Shown here in pieces: positions 42,262 through 53,575 of a DNA stretch of 64,000 bases (position 1 is the first letter of the stretch; each line of letters starts with the position of its first letter). The stretch is from Mycoplasma sp. 1578d. Lineage in GTDB: Bacteria; Bacillota_I; Bacilli_A; Mycoplasmatales; Metamycoplasmataceae. Where the stretch lies: assembly GCF_024582695.1 (NCBI RefSeq), contig NZ_CP102081.1, forward strand, positions 1 through 64,000. Direction: 5' to 3'. Position numbers and translations under genes: made by a program. The notes beneath the pieces were generated by a model. The model was not told the DNA's origin. It worked only from the letters and a program-made list of their open reading frames with translations, and searched no databases.

Positions 42262-42283
42262 AAAAAGCACAATTTTGTGCTTT
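42262..42283 (-). terminator. Terminator after the first leucyl aminopeptidase
   Basis: AAAGCACA (42264-42271) pairs with TGTGCTTT (42276-42283), with a run of T on the minus-strand exit side. Confidence 0.8.
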
Positions 42284-42297
42284 CAAAAATTTAATTA

Positions 42298-43677
42298 TTA
42301 TTTTTTTGAATTTAAAGCTAATTCAATAAGTGTTCTAACCATTACACCAGTAGGTTTTGGTCCAATGTTAGCTGTTCCAGCAATATCAAGGTGAACATAT
42401 TCAACATCTTCAGTAAATTCTTTTAAGAACATAGCTGCTGAAGAGCTTCCTCCACCTGCACCACTAAGATCAGTGTTTTTAAGGTCGGCCACTTCAGATT
42501 TTTTAATTTCTTTAGCAAAAGCCTCATCTAAAGGCATTCTTCATACTTGTTCTTTTGCTGTTTTAGCTGCAGCTTTAATCTCTTCTCAAGCTTCGTCACT
42601 TGTTGATCAAACTCCTGTGTATGTATGTCCTAATGAAACTAAAATAGCTCCAGTTAATGTTGCTACATCTACAAGTCTGGTTGCTTTAAGGTTTCTTACA
42701 GCATATGTTAACCCATCAGCCATGACAAGTCTTCCTTCAGCATCAGTGTTATTAATTTCAACAGTTTTACCATTCATTGAAGTCCATACTGAATCTGGAA
42801 GCGAAGCATCTCCGTTAATTCTGTTATCAGTAATGCACATAATAGCCGCTACATTTGTTTTTGGTTTTAATTGAGCAATTGCTTTTAACGCACTAGCAAC
42901 AATTACTGACCCTGACATGTCAAATTTCATATCAAGCATTGAACGACTTGGTTTAAGTGAATAACCACCTGAGTCAAAAGTAATTCCTTTACCCACATAA
43001 ACAGTTTTTTCGTTTGATTCTGGATTTCCGTTGTATTCAATTACAACTACTCTTGGTTCATATACACTTCCACGGTTAACCGAAAGTAAAAGCCCCATTT
43101 TATGTTCTTGAATTTCTTTTTTATTCAAAACAGTAACTTTTAAATTATCGTATTGTTTTAAATCTTTTTCAATTACATCAGCAAGAAATTCAGAGTTCAA
43201 AATATTTGGTGGTGTAATTTGCAAGTTTCTAGCAAAGTTAACTGCTTCAGTTACAATTGCATATTTTTCAAAAACTTTTTTATATGAATCTTCGTTAGCG
43301 TACATTAATAGTGAAGTTTTGAATTCAGGCTCTTTTTTACCTGTTTTAGCATTGTAAAGGTCTGCCTTATAATAGTTATGTGCTAAACTAAATGCTTTAA
43401 CTAAACATGGCTCGCATACTTTTCCTTTGATAAAGGTGTCTAAGGCAATTTGAACATCTCTACGTTGTGAAGCAAAAAAGTTTTTAGCAAAGTCATATAC
43501 TACGTCAAATTTATAATCTTTTTCTTCTCCTAAATAAACAAGAGCTTCGTTTTTATCTAAGTATTCGGTTACAACTCCATTTTTTTCAATTAAAGTTGAT
43601 GGATATTCATCCCCTTTAAAAACAGCTTTTAACAACAAGTCATTATTTCTTTCTTTATCAATTTGTTGAATTTTCAT
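42298..43677 (-). CDS. pepA: M17 leucyl aminopeptidase (copy 1)
   Basis: This two-zinc aminopeptidase frees N-terminal residues from peptides taken up by the cell. The 459-aa sequence has GKGITFDSGGYSLKP, DMSGS and the signature NNTDAEGRLVMADGL. The catalytic Lys and Arg and the metal-binding Asp and Glu are in their expected places. It is transcribed together with, or just after, a paralogue at 43738. The two share long blocks of identical DNA although their N-terminal halves differ. Confidence 0.93.
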
Positions 43678-43737
43678 TATTATTCCTTTCTGACTTTATA
43701 CTGGTTATATATATTTTACCTTTTTGAAAATTAAACG

Positions 43738-45093
43738 TTATAAGTTTTTAGCAAATTCAATCAGTGTCGAAACCAAAACACCTTGTGGTTCCCCATTAAT
43801 ATCAGCAGTGCCTGCAACATCACAATGGATAAAATCTACATCCTTAACAAATTCTTTTAAGAACATAGCCGCTTGTGAAGAATCTTGTTTTACTTTTGAA
43901 CTTCAGTTCATTAAATCAGCTACTTTTGATGACTTATTTCCTTTGTCAAAATCTTTATGCATTGGCATTCTTCAAACTTTTTCTTTCGCTCGATGAGCTG
44001 ATTTTAAAAATATTTCAACCTTATGATCAGATTGGCTAAAAATTCCAGTGTATATATTTGATAGCGAAGTTAAAATAGCTCCTGTTAGAGTTGCTACACT
44101 CACAATTGTTGTGGATTTTAGTATATCTGCAGCATAATAAAGACCATCAGCAAGAACTAATCTACCTTCAGCATCTGTATCAGCAACTTCAACTCATTTT
44201 CCACTCATTGATTGATATACGTTTTCTGGAAGCGAAGCATCTCCGTTAATTCTATTATCAGTAATACACATAATTGCTGAAACGTTTTTTGGTAGTTTTA
44301 ATTGAGCAATTGCTTTGACTGCATAAGCAGCAATCACAGAACCAGACATATCATATTTCATTCCTTCCATATGATATCCTTTAGTATTAACACCACCAGT
44401 ATCAAAAGTAATTCCTTTACCCACATAAACAGTTTTTTCGTTTGATTCTGGATTTCCGTTGTATTCAATTATTACAACTCTAGGTTCGTGTGTACTTCCT
44501 TTATTGACTGAAAGCAATAAACCCATATTAAGTTGTTTAATTTCTTTTTTAGTTAAAACTTTAATTTTTAAGTTTTCAATTCCTGAGAAATCTGAAGCGA
44601 CAAAAGACGCAAGCATCTCGCTGTTGAGAAAATTTTCCGGTGTAATTTGCAAGTTTCTTGTTGATGTAATTGCATTAGCAATAATGGTTAATTCTTGTAA
44701 ATAAGGATCGTTTTTGTTTTGCACTAGAAGAGAAATTTGTTTTTCTTGATCATGTTCTTTTAATTTATGTGTTTTTTTAAATAATTTAGCGCTCCCAAAT
44801 TCAATTGATAAAAGTGCTAAGCGCAAAGCTTCTTTCTCAGAAAATTGTGGATATAAAGAAGATACTTGTAACACATAATTGCGATTAATTTTACTTGGAA
44901 GTTCTCTTAATAATTCTTCAACTTGGTAATATGAAGAATACCCTTTTTCTATAAATAAATATGCACAATTATTTGCTAAATCTTCAGTAATAAAACCGTG
45001 TTTTTTGCTCACCAATTCTGGGTGAGCGTGATGTTCAAACACAACTTTTAGAACTATCTGTTGTTGACTTAATTTTTCTTGGATTTTAATCAT
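43738..45093 (-). CDS. M17 leucyl aminopeptidase (copy 2)
   Basis: This 451-aa paralogue of copy 1 keeps GKGITFDTGG, MSGS and VADTDAEGRLVLADGL, so the metal site is intact. NNTDAEGR of copy 1 is ADTDAEGR here. The N-terminal half is strongly diverged. One UGA(Trp) follows MSGK. The start directly abuts the yigZ stop, and a 60-base gap separates it from copy 1. A division of labour by substrate is an inference. Confidence 0.92.
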
Positions 45094-45477
45094 TTATACC
45101 TCTTTTGTATTATCTTTAATGAATAATTCTAGTGAAAGCTTTGCACTTTCACGATATGCTCGAGTGAGACCACCTGCACCTAATTTGATTCCTCCAAAAT
45201 ATCTCACAGTAACTACAAGTATATTATTAAGTTTTTTAACTTTTAATAACTCATAAATTGGTCTTCCAGCAGTATTTTTCGGTTCTCCATCATCACTAAA
45301 ACCGGCATTTTCAGTTCCGTTTTCTAAAAATAAATAAGCATGACAAATATGACGAGCTTTTTTATGTTCTTTAGCAACTTTTTCCAGAAAATTTTTAACT
45401 TCATTTTTTGAAGAAATGCGAAAAATATATGAATAAAAAGAAGATTTCTTTACTAAAAGTTCACTCTCATAATTCAT
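45094..45477 (-). CDS. yigZ: YigZ/IMPACT family protein
   Basis: This 127-aa protein has the UPF0029 signature. SFYSYIFRI is followed by KARHICHAYLF, FSDDGEPKNTAGRPI and VTVRYFGGIKLGAGGLTRAY. Only the N-terminal IMPACT domain is present; the C-terminal domain found in many homologues is missing. The biochemical role is not settled. TATAAT six bases before the ATG suggests a leaderless mRNA. Confidence 0.9.
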   Translation of the reverse strand: MNYESELLVKKSSFYSYIFRISSKNEVKNFLEKVAKEHKKARHICHAYLFLENGTENAGFSDDGEPKNTAGRPIYELLKVKKLNNILVVTVRYFGGIKLGAGGLTRAYRESAKLSLELFIKDNTKEV

Positions 45478-45578
45478 ATTAATATTATAGTTATTTTATG
45501 GAATATTCCACAATTGTTCCATTTTAATAATAAACATTAAATAATGTTATTATTTATTTAAATACATGAGGTGATTAA

Positions 45579-47060
45579 ATGAGCAAAAAATTAGAAATTG
45601 AAATTAAAAATGCTGAAAAATTACAATTTATTATTAAAAATGACGGTCAAGCTGGCGATTATATTGACCTGCGTGATATTTTAAATAAAGATTTTACTAA
45701 TATTCATTCTTTTAAATCTGAATTAGTTGAAAAACTTAAACAAATGTACAAAGAAGATTTTTTAACTGAATATGAAAATAGAAAAAAACAAGAACAAGCA
45801 ATACATGAAAAACTACTCCAAGAGAAATTCAATAGTGATTTAGAAAATCAAAAGCTCAAAGCAATTCAAGAAGTTAAAAACGAGTTTAACCAAAAATTGA
45901 GCGAAAAAGAACAACAATTAACTCAATTAAAAGCTGATCTAGAAATTGAAAAGAGAAATATTAATATATTTAAAGACAACTTTAAACTTGAGTTAGAAAA
46001 TAGAAAGAACCAAGAATTTCAAAAACTAGAACAAGAATATAACAAGAGTTTAATTCAAAAAGATCAAGAATTTATTAAATTAAAAAGCGAATTAGAAAAT
46101 GAGAGAAAAAATTCTCAAGAGCAAATTAATCTTATTGTCGAAAATAAAGTGGGAATAGCTAAAAACAATTTAATTGAAGAATATAAAGAAAAGCTTAATA
46201 CAGAATTAAAAGATAAAGAAATCCAAATTTCTTCACTTGAACGGCAATTAAATGATTATTCGAAAATGTCAACTAAAATGATTGGTGAAGATTTAGAAAA
46301 TAAAGTTGAAGATCGTCTTAGAGAAATGTTTGGTACTTTTAAAGAATTTGTAAAGTTTGGAAAAATCACAAAAGCTAAATCTAACAAGGATTCTGATGAA
46401 ACTTCATTAGACGGAAAGAAAACTAAAGCTGATTTTTATGTTGAATTTTTAAGCAAAGAAACTCGAGAATCAATAGGTAAAGTTATTATTGAGTGTAAAT
46501 CTCAAGAAGCAGAAAAAGGAACCACTAAAAACTCAGATCACTTTAAAAAACTAGAAAAAGATAGATATAAAGAAAATGCACATTTTGCATTATTAGTAAC
46601 TAATTTAGAATCTAAAAAAGAATTTTTTGTTTATACACCTGATGAAGATGATTATCAACAAATACTTGTATTAAGATTTCCATTTTTAGGAGCTGTTCTT
46701 TCACTGCTTTATTCATATTTTGAAAAACTAGAAAGAAGCAAAATAAGTGAAGAATCAGTCCAAAATGCCAAAGAATTTTTTATAGGAATTGAAAACATCA
46801 AAAAAATGTTTATTGAGTCTCTTAAAGGGTTGAGATGCAGACAGGAAGAAATTTTTAAAACTATATCAAACCTAAGAGCACAAACAGATAAACTGGAAGA
46901 TCTTATTGATAAAATGATTAGAATAGATCTTAAAAAAATTCATAAAAGTTTAACATCTCAACAACAGCTTCCTTCAGAATATTTACCTTCTAATTCTGTC
47001 AAATTAATTGATGAAGAAGATGAAATCATTGAATTATCATACGAAAAACTTATTGATTAA
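45579..47060 (+). CDS. DUF2130 coiled-coil protein
   Basis: This 493-aa protein has a short N-terminal part and a coiled coil at about residues 60-235 (repeated E, K, Q, L heptads). A DUF2130 domain follows at about 245-400, with DFYVEFL, IIECKSQ and HFALLVTNLE. The D...E-x-K spacing resembles restriction-endonuclease-like nuclease folds, so a DNA-related role is possible but unproven. A second coiled coil follows. GAGGTGA precedes the ATG. The 3' end overlaps the convergent rsmA by 11 bases. Confidence 0.85.
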   Translation: MSKKLEIEIKNAEKLQFIIKNDGQAGDYIDLRDILNKDFTNIHSFKSELVEKLKQMYKEDFLTEYENRKKQEQAIHEKLLQEKFNSDLENQKLKAIQEVKNEFNQKLSEKEQQLTQLKADLEIEKRNINIFKDNFKLELENRKNQEFQKLEQEYNKSLIQKDQEFIKLKSELENERKNSQEQINLIVENKVGIAKNNLIEEYKEKLNTELKDKEIQISSLERQLNDYSKMSTKMIGEDLENKVEDRLREMFGTFKEFVKFGKITKAKSNKDSDETSLDGKKTKADFYVEFLSKETRESIGKVIIECKSQEAEKGTTKNSDHFKKLEKDRYKENAHFALLVTNLESKKEFFVYTPDEDDYQQILVLRFPFLGAVLSLLYSYFEKLERSKISEESVQNAKEFFIGIENIKKMFIESLKGLRCRQEEIFKTISNLRAQTDKLEDLIDKMIRIDLKKIHKSLTSQQQLPSEYLPSNSVKLIDEEDEIIELSYEKLID

Positions 47061-47838
47061 TTTCTTGGTTTAATTTTTCAAATATTTGAACAATTTGATT
47101 GATATCTAGTTGCTGAATTCGCACATTTTCCGGCAGGTTTAATTGTTGAAAAACATTTAAAATATACTCTTTAATATACACTTTTGATAAAGCAAATAAT
47201 AGTTTTTTTCTTCGATTCGCAAAACAAGTTTTAAAAAAATCTTTAATTTGTTGTCATTGAATTTGTGATATATCTTGTCTAAAAACAAGTGAAACAACCG
47301 CTGAATCTACGCTTGGTGTAGGAGAAAAAGATGACGCTTTAACAATAAATTCATTTTTCACATTTGCTAAATATTGACAAGAAATAGACAATTTAGAATA
47401 TTCAGGTGTATTTTTTTGAGCTGACATTCTTAACGCAACTTCTTTTTGTACCATTAATAAAACACCTTTAAATTGATTTTTATAATCAAAAATTTTAAAT
47501 AATATATCAGTAGTAATGTAATAAGGAATATTAGCGATAATATAGGCATTTTGAAATTGACTTAAATTTGCTTGTAAAAAATCTTGATTAATGATTTTTA
47601 AATTTGGTTCATTTTGAAATTGTTTGTTTAAAACAGCAACCATATCTGGATCGATTTCATAGCAAGTAACCTTACTTGCTTTTTTAATTAATTCTTTTGT
47701 TAAAGCACCCCTTCCAGGTCCAATTTCTAAAACATGACTATTTTCAAAATTAAAAACACCAACAATTTTGTTGATGATATTTTGATCTTTTAAAAAATTT
47801 TGACCAAAGCGTTTCTTTGCATATATTACTTTTTTCAT
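47050..47838 (-). CDS. rsmA: 16S rRNA dimethyladenosine transferase
   Basis: RsmA (KsgA) dimethylates the two adjacent adenosines near the 3' end of 16S rRNA. The 262-aa sequence has KKRFGQNFL, EIGPGRGALT (AdoMet site) and NIPYYIT (catalytic motif IV). The C-terminal helical part follows a UGA(Trp) at 47254. tatD lies immediately upstream with one base between the tatD stop and the rsmA ATG. Confidence 0.95.
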
Positions 47839-47839
47839 A

Positions 47840-48631
47840 TTATTTTAGTTTGAATAACTCTCTTAGATTTTGATTTACACGATTAACAAACTTATCCATA
47901 CCAACTTTTTTTAATCCAGCAATATAATAAGCAACAAAAAGAACTGTGTTTGGTTCATTTGTTTGTCCTGTGTATGGATGCACACGTAAATACGGAGAAT
48001 CTGTTTCAGTTAATATTTTATTTATTGGTAAATATTCAACTACTTCTCTTGTATCACTAGCACTGCCATAAGTTACTATTCCACTAAATGAAAAATAGCA
48101 ATCTAATTTTTCAAACTTTTTAGCTCAATCTAAATTACCAGCAAAAGTATGAAGCATTGCTTTAACCTTATATTTTTCAAGAATGTTAAATACATCTTCA
48201 TATGCCTTTCATGATCCTTTTTTATCACGAATGTGTACAATTACTGGCAAATTATGTTCTTTGGCAATTATCACTTGTTCTTCAAAAGCTTGTTTTTGAA
48301 GTTCATGTGAAGCAACGTTATCATAAAAATAATCAAGACCAATTTCACCAATTGCGACAATATCATTTTTTAATAATGGTTTAATTAATTCAATATCACT
48401 TATATTGTGTAAATCTTCTGGATGAATACCCACTGCAGGCTTAATTATTGAATGTTTTTTAGCTAATTCAAGTACCTTATAATTTTCTTCCCTATGACCA
48501 CCATTAACAATCATAAATTCAATATTATGAACTTGAGCTTGAGCAATAATTTCATCAATCACTCAATCTGGATAATATTTATTTGTTAAGTGGTTATGAG
48601 CATCAACAAACTTGTTTTTCTTTTTTGACAT
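47840..48631 (-). CDS. tatD: TatD-family DNase/hydrolase
   Basis: This 263-aa metal-dependent hydrolase starts FVDAHNHLT, the HxH metal motif. It continues with VGIHPEDL, AIGEIGLDYFYD, PVIVHIRD and ETDSPYL. Members act as 3'-5' DNA exonucleases, and the group next to rsmA is the usual bacterial arrangement. UGA is Trp at several sites, including two early ones that hide the true start. One base separates its ATG from the mnmE stop. Confidence 0.93.
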
Positions 48632-48632
48632 A

Positions 48633-49985
48633 TTATTTTCCCAAACAAAAGCTTTTAAACATCACGTCTAAAAGATCTTCTTTATTGACATTTCCCTTGA
48701 TATTTTGTAGGGATTCTCAAGCATCATATAAATCAACAATAATTACATCAAAGGTCATTCCAGCCTCAATAGTTTCAATAGCATTTCCAATGCTACCTAG
48801 CGCTTGCTTAATTAATGAAATTTGACGTGTATTTGAAAGGATCCTTTCGTCTAACACGTTAATATTATCAAAGTGTTTTATCAATTCATTTTCAAGCTGC
48901 TCGATTTGATTATTTTTTGCTGAAATAGAAACTGCTTGCTCATTAATTGGAATATTTAAGTCAGATTTATTAATAACTTTAACATAAGTTTTGTTGTATT
49001 TTTGAGCTTCTTGGTAGATAAGTTCGTCAAATTGATTGTTTTCTTGGGTTGGATCAAAAACATGGATAACTAAGTCAGCTTTTTGAATTTGTTCAAACGA
49101 TTTAGCAATTCCAATTGCTTCTACAGTTTCTTTAGATTCTCTAATACCAGCTGTATCAACTAATTTAAAAAGCATTCCTTGAATTTGATAAGAAGCTTCA
49201 ATTGTGTCTCGAGTAGTGCCAGCAATATCGGTGACAATTGCTTTATCTTCTGAAAGTAAAGCGTTTAAAATACTGCTTTTTCCAACGTTAGGCTTACCAA
49301 CAAGAGCAACCTTAACACCTTCAAAAATGTATCGAGCACTTTCTGATAAAGTTACAATTTCTTGTAACTGGACTTTTAGTTTGTTTAAACTATCAAGCAT
49401 AATTTTATCATCAATATTTTCTAAATCTAAATATTCAGGATAATCAATATTAACTTCACTAAGCCCAATTAAGTATGAGATATCTGCAATGAATTTATCG
49501 ATTAATCCGCTGGTTTTACCGGTAAATTTGTTAATTGAGGCCTTTGTTTGTAATGTGGTTTGAGCAAAAATAAGTTCATGAATTGCTTCAGCCTTAACTA
49601 AATCAATTTTTCCATTTAAAAAAGCTCTTCGAGTAAACTCGCCTCTTTCAGCAAGACGAGCACCATTTTTTAATAATGTTTCAAGAACTTGATTTGTTGT
49701 TACTATTCCACCGTGACAATTAATTTCAATAAGAGGTTCCCCACAATAGTTGTTGTAAATAATTTGACCATTTTTTTCTTTGCCGACAAATCACATTATC
49801 AAAACTTCATCGATCATTTCAGACCCGTCAAAAATAAAACCATAAGTAATTTCATGGTCTTTTCCCTGTTTACCTTTAAAAATCTTAGAAACAATTTCAA
49901 CAGCATCTGGTCCAGCCACACGAACTATGGAAATAGGTTGGTTTACATAAGAACCAGAAGAAATAGCGGCAATGTTATCATACAT
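48633..49985 (-). CDS. mnmE: tRNA modification GTPase MnmE
   Basis: MnmE with MnmG adds the cmnm5 group to wobble U34 of certain tRNAs. The 450-aa protein has the folate-binding N-terminal domain, including EINCHGG and [13 protein letters not shown]. The inserted G domain has GKPNVGKSS, the G2 region IAGTTRD, DTAG and NKSD. The family's terminal FCxGK is present as FCLGK with Cys447. The ATG has only a TAAAAT nine bases before it, so the leader is very short. Confidence 0.95.
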
Positions 49986-50046
49986 ATAATTAAAATTTTA
50001 CATTTTAAAAAAATAAACTAATTTATTTTGTTAAAATTCCAATTGT

Positions 50047-50742
50047 ATGTTAGATACAGCGATAGAATTTTTTGCGTGGTTCACGATTGTTTTTACTATA
50101 TCACTATCAATTCCACAGCTAGTAAAATTATTAAGAGAAAAGAAAACAGGGAAGGTTAATTTTTATTCATTTTGGATTCTTCATATCGGAATCTTAATGT
50201 GAACGCTTTTTGGTGTCTTTAGCGATATAAGTGCACCGTTTAAATTACGAAACGTAGTTATTGCCGATGGTGTTTCATTAATTATCAACGGAGTTATGAC
50301 TTACTTACTTTATCATTTTTATGAATTTAAAAATGATGCATTAAAAAAGAGACTTTTAGCATTTGCAGGAGTTTTAGTAACCTGAATTATTGGAATTGCA
50401 TTTATTAGTCTTTACTTTTCTGACTCAACATTCAGAATAACAGCAAATGAAGCAACTGTTTTTGGATTAATTGCACCTACATTCACAACTTTTGCTTTTT
50501 CTCCACAACTTTACACATCAATTAAAACTAAAAATTGAAAAGGTATTTCACCAATGCTCTTTATTCTATTTGAAACAAACAACTTTTGTTGAGTTGTCTT
50601 CTGAATATTATCAATTGTTAAATATGGATCAAACCCAGATTTAATTGGTGGTCTAATCTGACAAGTTGTTTCATTACTTTTATATGCATACCAATTAACA
50701 ATGGTTATTAAATATAATTATTTTAAAACTCAAATAGCTTAA
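50047..50742 (+). CDS. PQ-loop repeat membrane protein
   Basis: This 231-aa gene is hidden by six UGA(Trp) codons. It has seven predicted TM helices and two PQ-loop repeats. The first is SLSIPQLVKLLREKKTGKV followed by SFWILHIG. The second is FAFSPQLYTSIKTKNWKGIS followed by FETNNFCWV. This two-repeat layout is that of SWEET/PQ-loop transporters, which move sugars, amino acids or lysosomal solutes in other organisms. The substrate is unknown. TAAAAT nine bases before the ATG is its likely promoter. A long terminator follows. Confidence 0.83.
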
Positions 50743-50748
50743 TATTTC

Positions 50749-50806
50749 AAAAAGAACTTAAAAATAATTACTTACTAAGTTTTGTAACTTTTTTAAGTTC
50801 TTTTTT
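50749..50806 (+). terminator. Terminator after the PQ-loop gene
   Basis: AAAAAGAACTTAAAAA (50749-50764) pairs with TTTTTAAGTTCTTTTT (50790-50805). The 25-base loop contains its own small TTAC/GTAA stem. Confidence 0.8.
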
Positions 50807-50857
50807 GTTTTGTTAATCAAATCATTAGCATTCATTTATCTATTTTTACTTTTATAG

Positions 50858-50863
50858 TATAAT
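50858..50863 (+). promoter_or_regulatory. -10 box of tRNA-His
   Basis: TATAAT lies eleven bases before the tRNA-His 5' end. Confidence 0.55.
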
Positions 50864-50874
50864 ATTTTACGTCT

Positions 50875-50951
50875 GGCAAATGTGGTGAAGCGGTTAACAC
50901 AGCGGGTTGTGGTCCCGTCATGCGCGAGTTCGAATCTCGTCATTTGCCCCA
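50875..50951 (+). tRNA. trnH: tRNA-His (anticodon GUG)
   Basis: The acceptor GCAAAUG pairs with CAUUUGC. G at 50875 is the extra G-1 that pairs with discriminator C73 (50948), a feature unique to tRNA-His. The anticodon loop UUGUGGU carries GUG. The T-arm is GCGAG-UUCGAAU-CUCGU. CCA is encoded at 50949-50951. Confidence 0.95.
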
Positions 50952-50957
50952 TTTAAT

Positions 50958-50982
50958 AAAAACAACCCTAAAGGTTGTTTTT
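50958..50982. terminator. Bidirectional terminator of tRNA-His and parC
   Basis: AAAAACAACC (50958-50967) pairs with GGTTGTTTTT (50973-50982). It lies between tRNA-His and the convergent parC, whose stop it overlaps. Confidence 0.88.
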
Positions 50983-53575
50983 ATTTTTTAATTTTATTAA
51001 GTGTTTCATTTACTTTAGCGAGGAGCTTATCTAAATCATTTTCTAAATGATCTAGATTATCTTCAGTTAGACGAAATTCTTTTTGTTCTTGCTCAAGTGT
51101 TTCTGGAGCAAATAATTCTTGTGTATTAGTTTGAAGACTAACACTTTGATAATTCTTTTTAATGCGAACTTTGTATAAATCCGGAAGAGTAATTTCAATT
51201 AAATCAGGGTTAGCTTGTGAGAATGAGTATTTTTTAATTGGGTCTAAAAAAGTGTTTCCGTGAATATTTTTAATTAATAGCATATCTTTTTCTCGAGTTG
51301 GATAAATATCAGAAATTTTAAACACAGTATTTTTAATTTGATCTTTAAAAATAGCTTTTCCTTTAATGTTTTTAGGAACAAAAGGAATTTTTTTGCTACG
51401 CATTTTCTTTAAAAAGCCATCATCAGTGATAAAAGTAATTACATCATCACTGGCGGCAATAGTGAAATTATTTACTGTATCGCTAAGCGATAAATAAATT
51501 CCTTTATTTCCTTTTGCTTTAGTCCCATAAAGTCCTAAATCATTTTCAGAGTATTTACTTGATAAACCGCTGTGAGTAATGATAATAATATCTTTAGTTC
51601 CATTACTTAAGCAAGCATTCACCACTATATCACCTTGAGCTAGAATAATGGCTGTATAAGTTTTATTTAAGCGTGATACTTGAAATTGTTTTAAAGGAGT
51701 CTTTTTAAACATTCCGTCTTTAGTTCCTAAAACTACAAAAATATTAGCATCTCAATCAGAAACTTCTATGATTGAAACAATTTCTTCATTTGGTTTAGTA
51801 TCGACAAAATCAGTCAAGTGCATTCCTAGATCTTTTCACTTACATTCAAGGATTTGATAAATCGGAATAATAGCATAATTACCTAAATTTGTAATAATTA
51901 AAAATTGATTTAAAGTATTAGCTTTTTCATAATGAATTAAATAATCTTCTTCTTTGAGGACATAATTAGCAAAGTCATTAGCATCAGCCACACGTTGAGA
52001 AATTCGTTTTAAATACCCATGTTTTGAAATTCCAATGATAACTTCTTCTGATTTGATTAAGTCAGTTTTTTGGTAGTTAAATTCATATTCAGTTTCAAGA
52101 ATGGTAGTTTTTCTTGGAGTAGCAAATTCTTTTTTAATTTCGAGTAATTGATTAATAATAAATTTATTAAAGTCTTTTTCATTTTCAAGTAAATTAGAAA
52201 TTTTTGCAATTTGTTCTTCAAGCTCTGTTTTTTCTTGTAAAAAGGCTTCTTTATCAGTTTTACTCAAACGATAAAGTTTCATTTCGGCAATAGCATTAGC
52301 CTGATTGTATGTAAGATTAAAATTATCAATCAAGGCTTGAACAACTCCTGCTTTTGAACCTTCGGCTTTTCGAATGACGGCAATTACTGCATCAGTGATC
52401 TCGCTAACTTTAATAAATCCAAGGACCAATTCTAAACGAAGTTGATTTTTAGTGAGATCATATTGTAAAGTTTTGGTCTTAATATCTTTAACTTGGGTAA
52501 TGTAACTATCAATTAACAGAGTTAAATTAGCTGTAACAGGTGAGCTGTTTAAAATAACTGTATTATTGTAGTTATAAAAAACTTGGAGACTGGTTTTTTG
52601 GTATAAATAGGAAATGATACTATTCTCATTAGCATCAGGTTCAAGAGTGATTAAAATACTAATTCCGTTACGATCTGATTGATCTTTGACTTCAATAAAA
52701 CCATCAATTTGTTCATTTGAAGCTAGATTTTCAATCTCATAAACTAATGAAGATTTAACGACTCCAAAAGGAATTTGAGTAATTTCAATAAATTTATTTT
52801 TTCCTTTTTCAAAGACGTTGTATCGGCTAAATAAACGAATTTTTTCTTTATTATTTTTTCCTGTGTCAAGAGCTTCTAAAATTCCTTTATTACCATGAAT
52901 AATTCCACCAGTTGGGAAATCTGGACCTAATACAATTTGTGATAATTCATTAAAAGTTAAGCTTGGTTTTTTGATTTTAGCAATACTTGCATCAATAATT
53001 TCGCCTAAATTATGAGGTGGCATTTCTGTGGCCATACCAATAGCAATTCCTTTTGTACCATTAACTAATAAGTTTGGTAAAATGCTTGGAAGTACTTCGG
53101 GTTCAATTTCTGAATCGTCAAAGTTAGGAGTAAAATTCACAGTGTTCTTTTTAATATCACCCAAAATATAATTAGCAACTTTGGCCATTTTGACTTCAGT
53201 ATAACGCATAGCAGCGGCTGGATCATCATCAATTGAACCAACATTTCCGTGCATATCTAAAAGTGGAATGTTCATTTTTCATCATTGAGACATATTGACC
53301 ATAGCTTCATATACCGATGAATCCCCGTGAGGATGATATTTACCAATAACATCTCCCACGATACGAGCTGATTTTTTGTATGTTTTATCATTGGTTAAAC
53401 CCAATGAATTCATAGCGAACAAAATTCTTCTTTGCACTGGCTTAAGCCCATCTCGCACATCTGGAAGAGCACGTTGCTGAATAACGTATTTTGAATATCG
53501 ACCAAATCCCTTTTCTAACAATTTATCAACAGAATTTTGAATAATTTTTTCTAGTTTTTTATTGATATTGCTCAT
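50981..53575 (-). CDS. parC: DNA topoisomerase IV subunit A
   Basis: ParC cuts and rejoins DNA in topoisomerase IV. The 864-aa protein has [43 protein letters not shown] and the catalytic Tyr125 in AAMRYTE. At the positions that change in quinolone resistance it has the sensitive-type residues Ser86 and Glu90. ParC rather than GyrA is favoured by [11 protein letters not shown] and by the diverged C-terminal domain without a GyrA box. UGA is Trp at several sites, two of them adjacent (WWKMN). parE is at 22531-24459. Confidence 0.92.

Noticed and set aside
42473-42874. 133-aa frame antisense to the first leucyl aminopeptidase
   Set aside because: It is a shadow of a strongly conserved gene with no ribosome-binding site.
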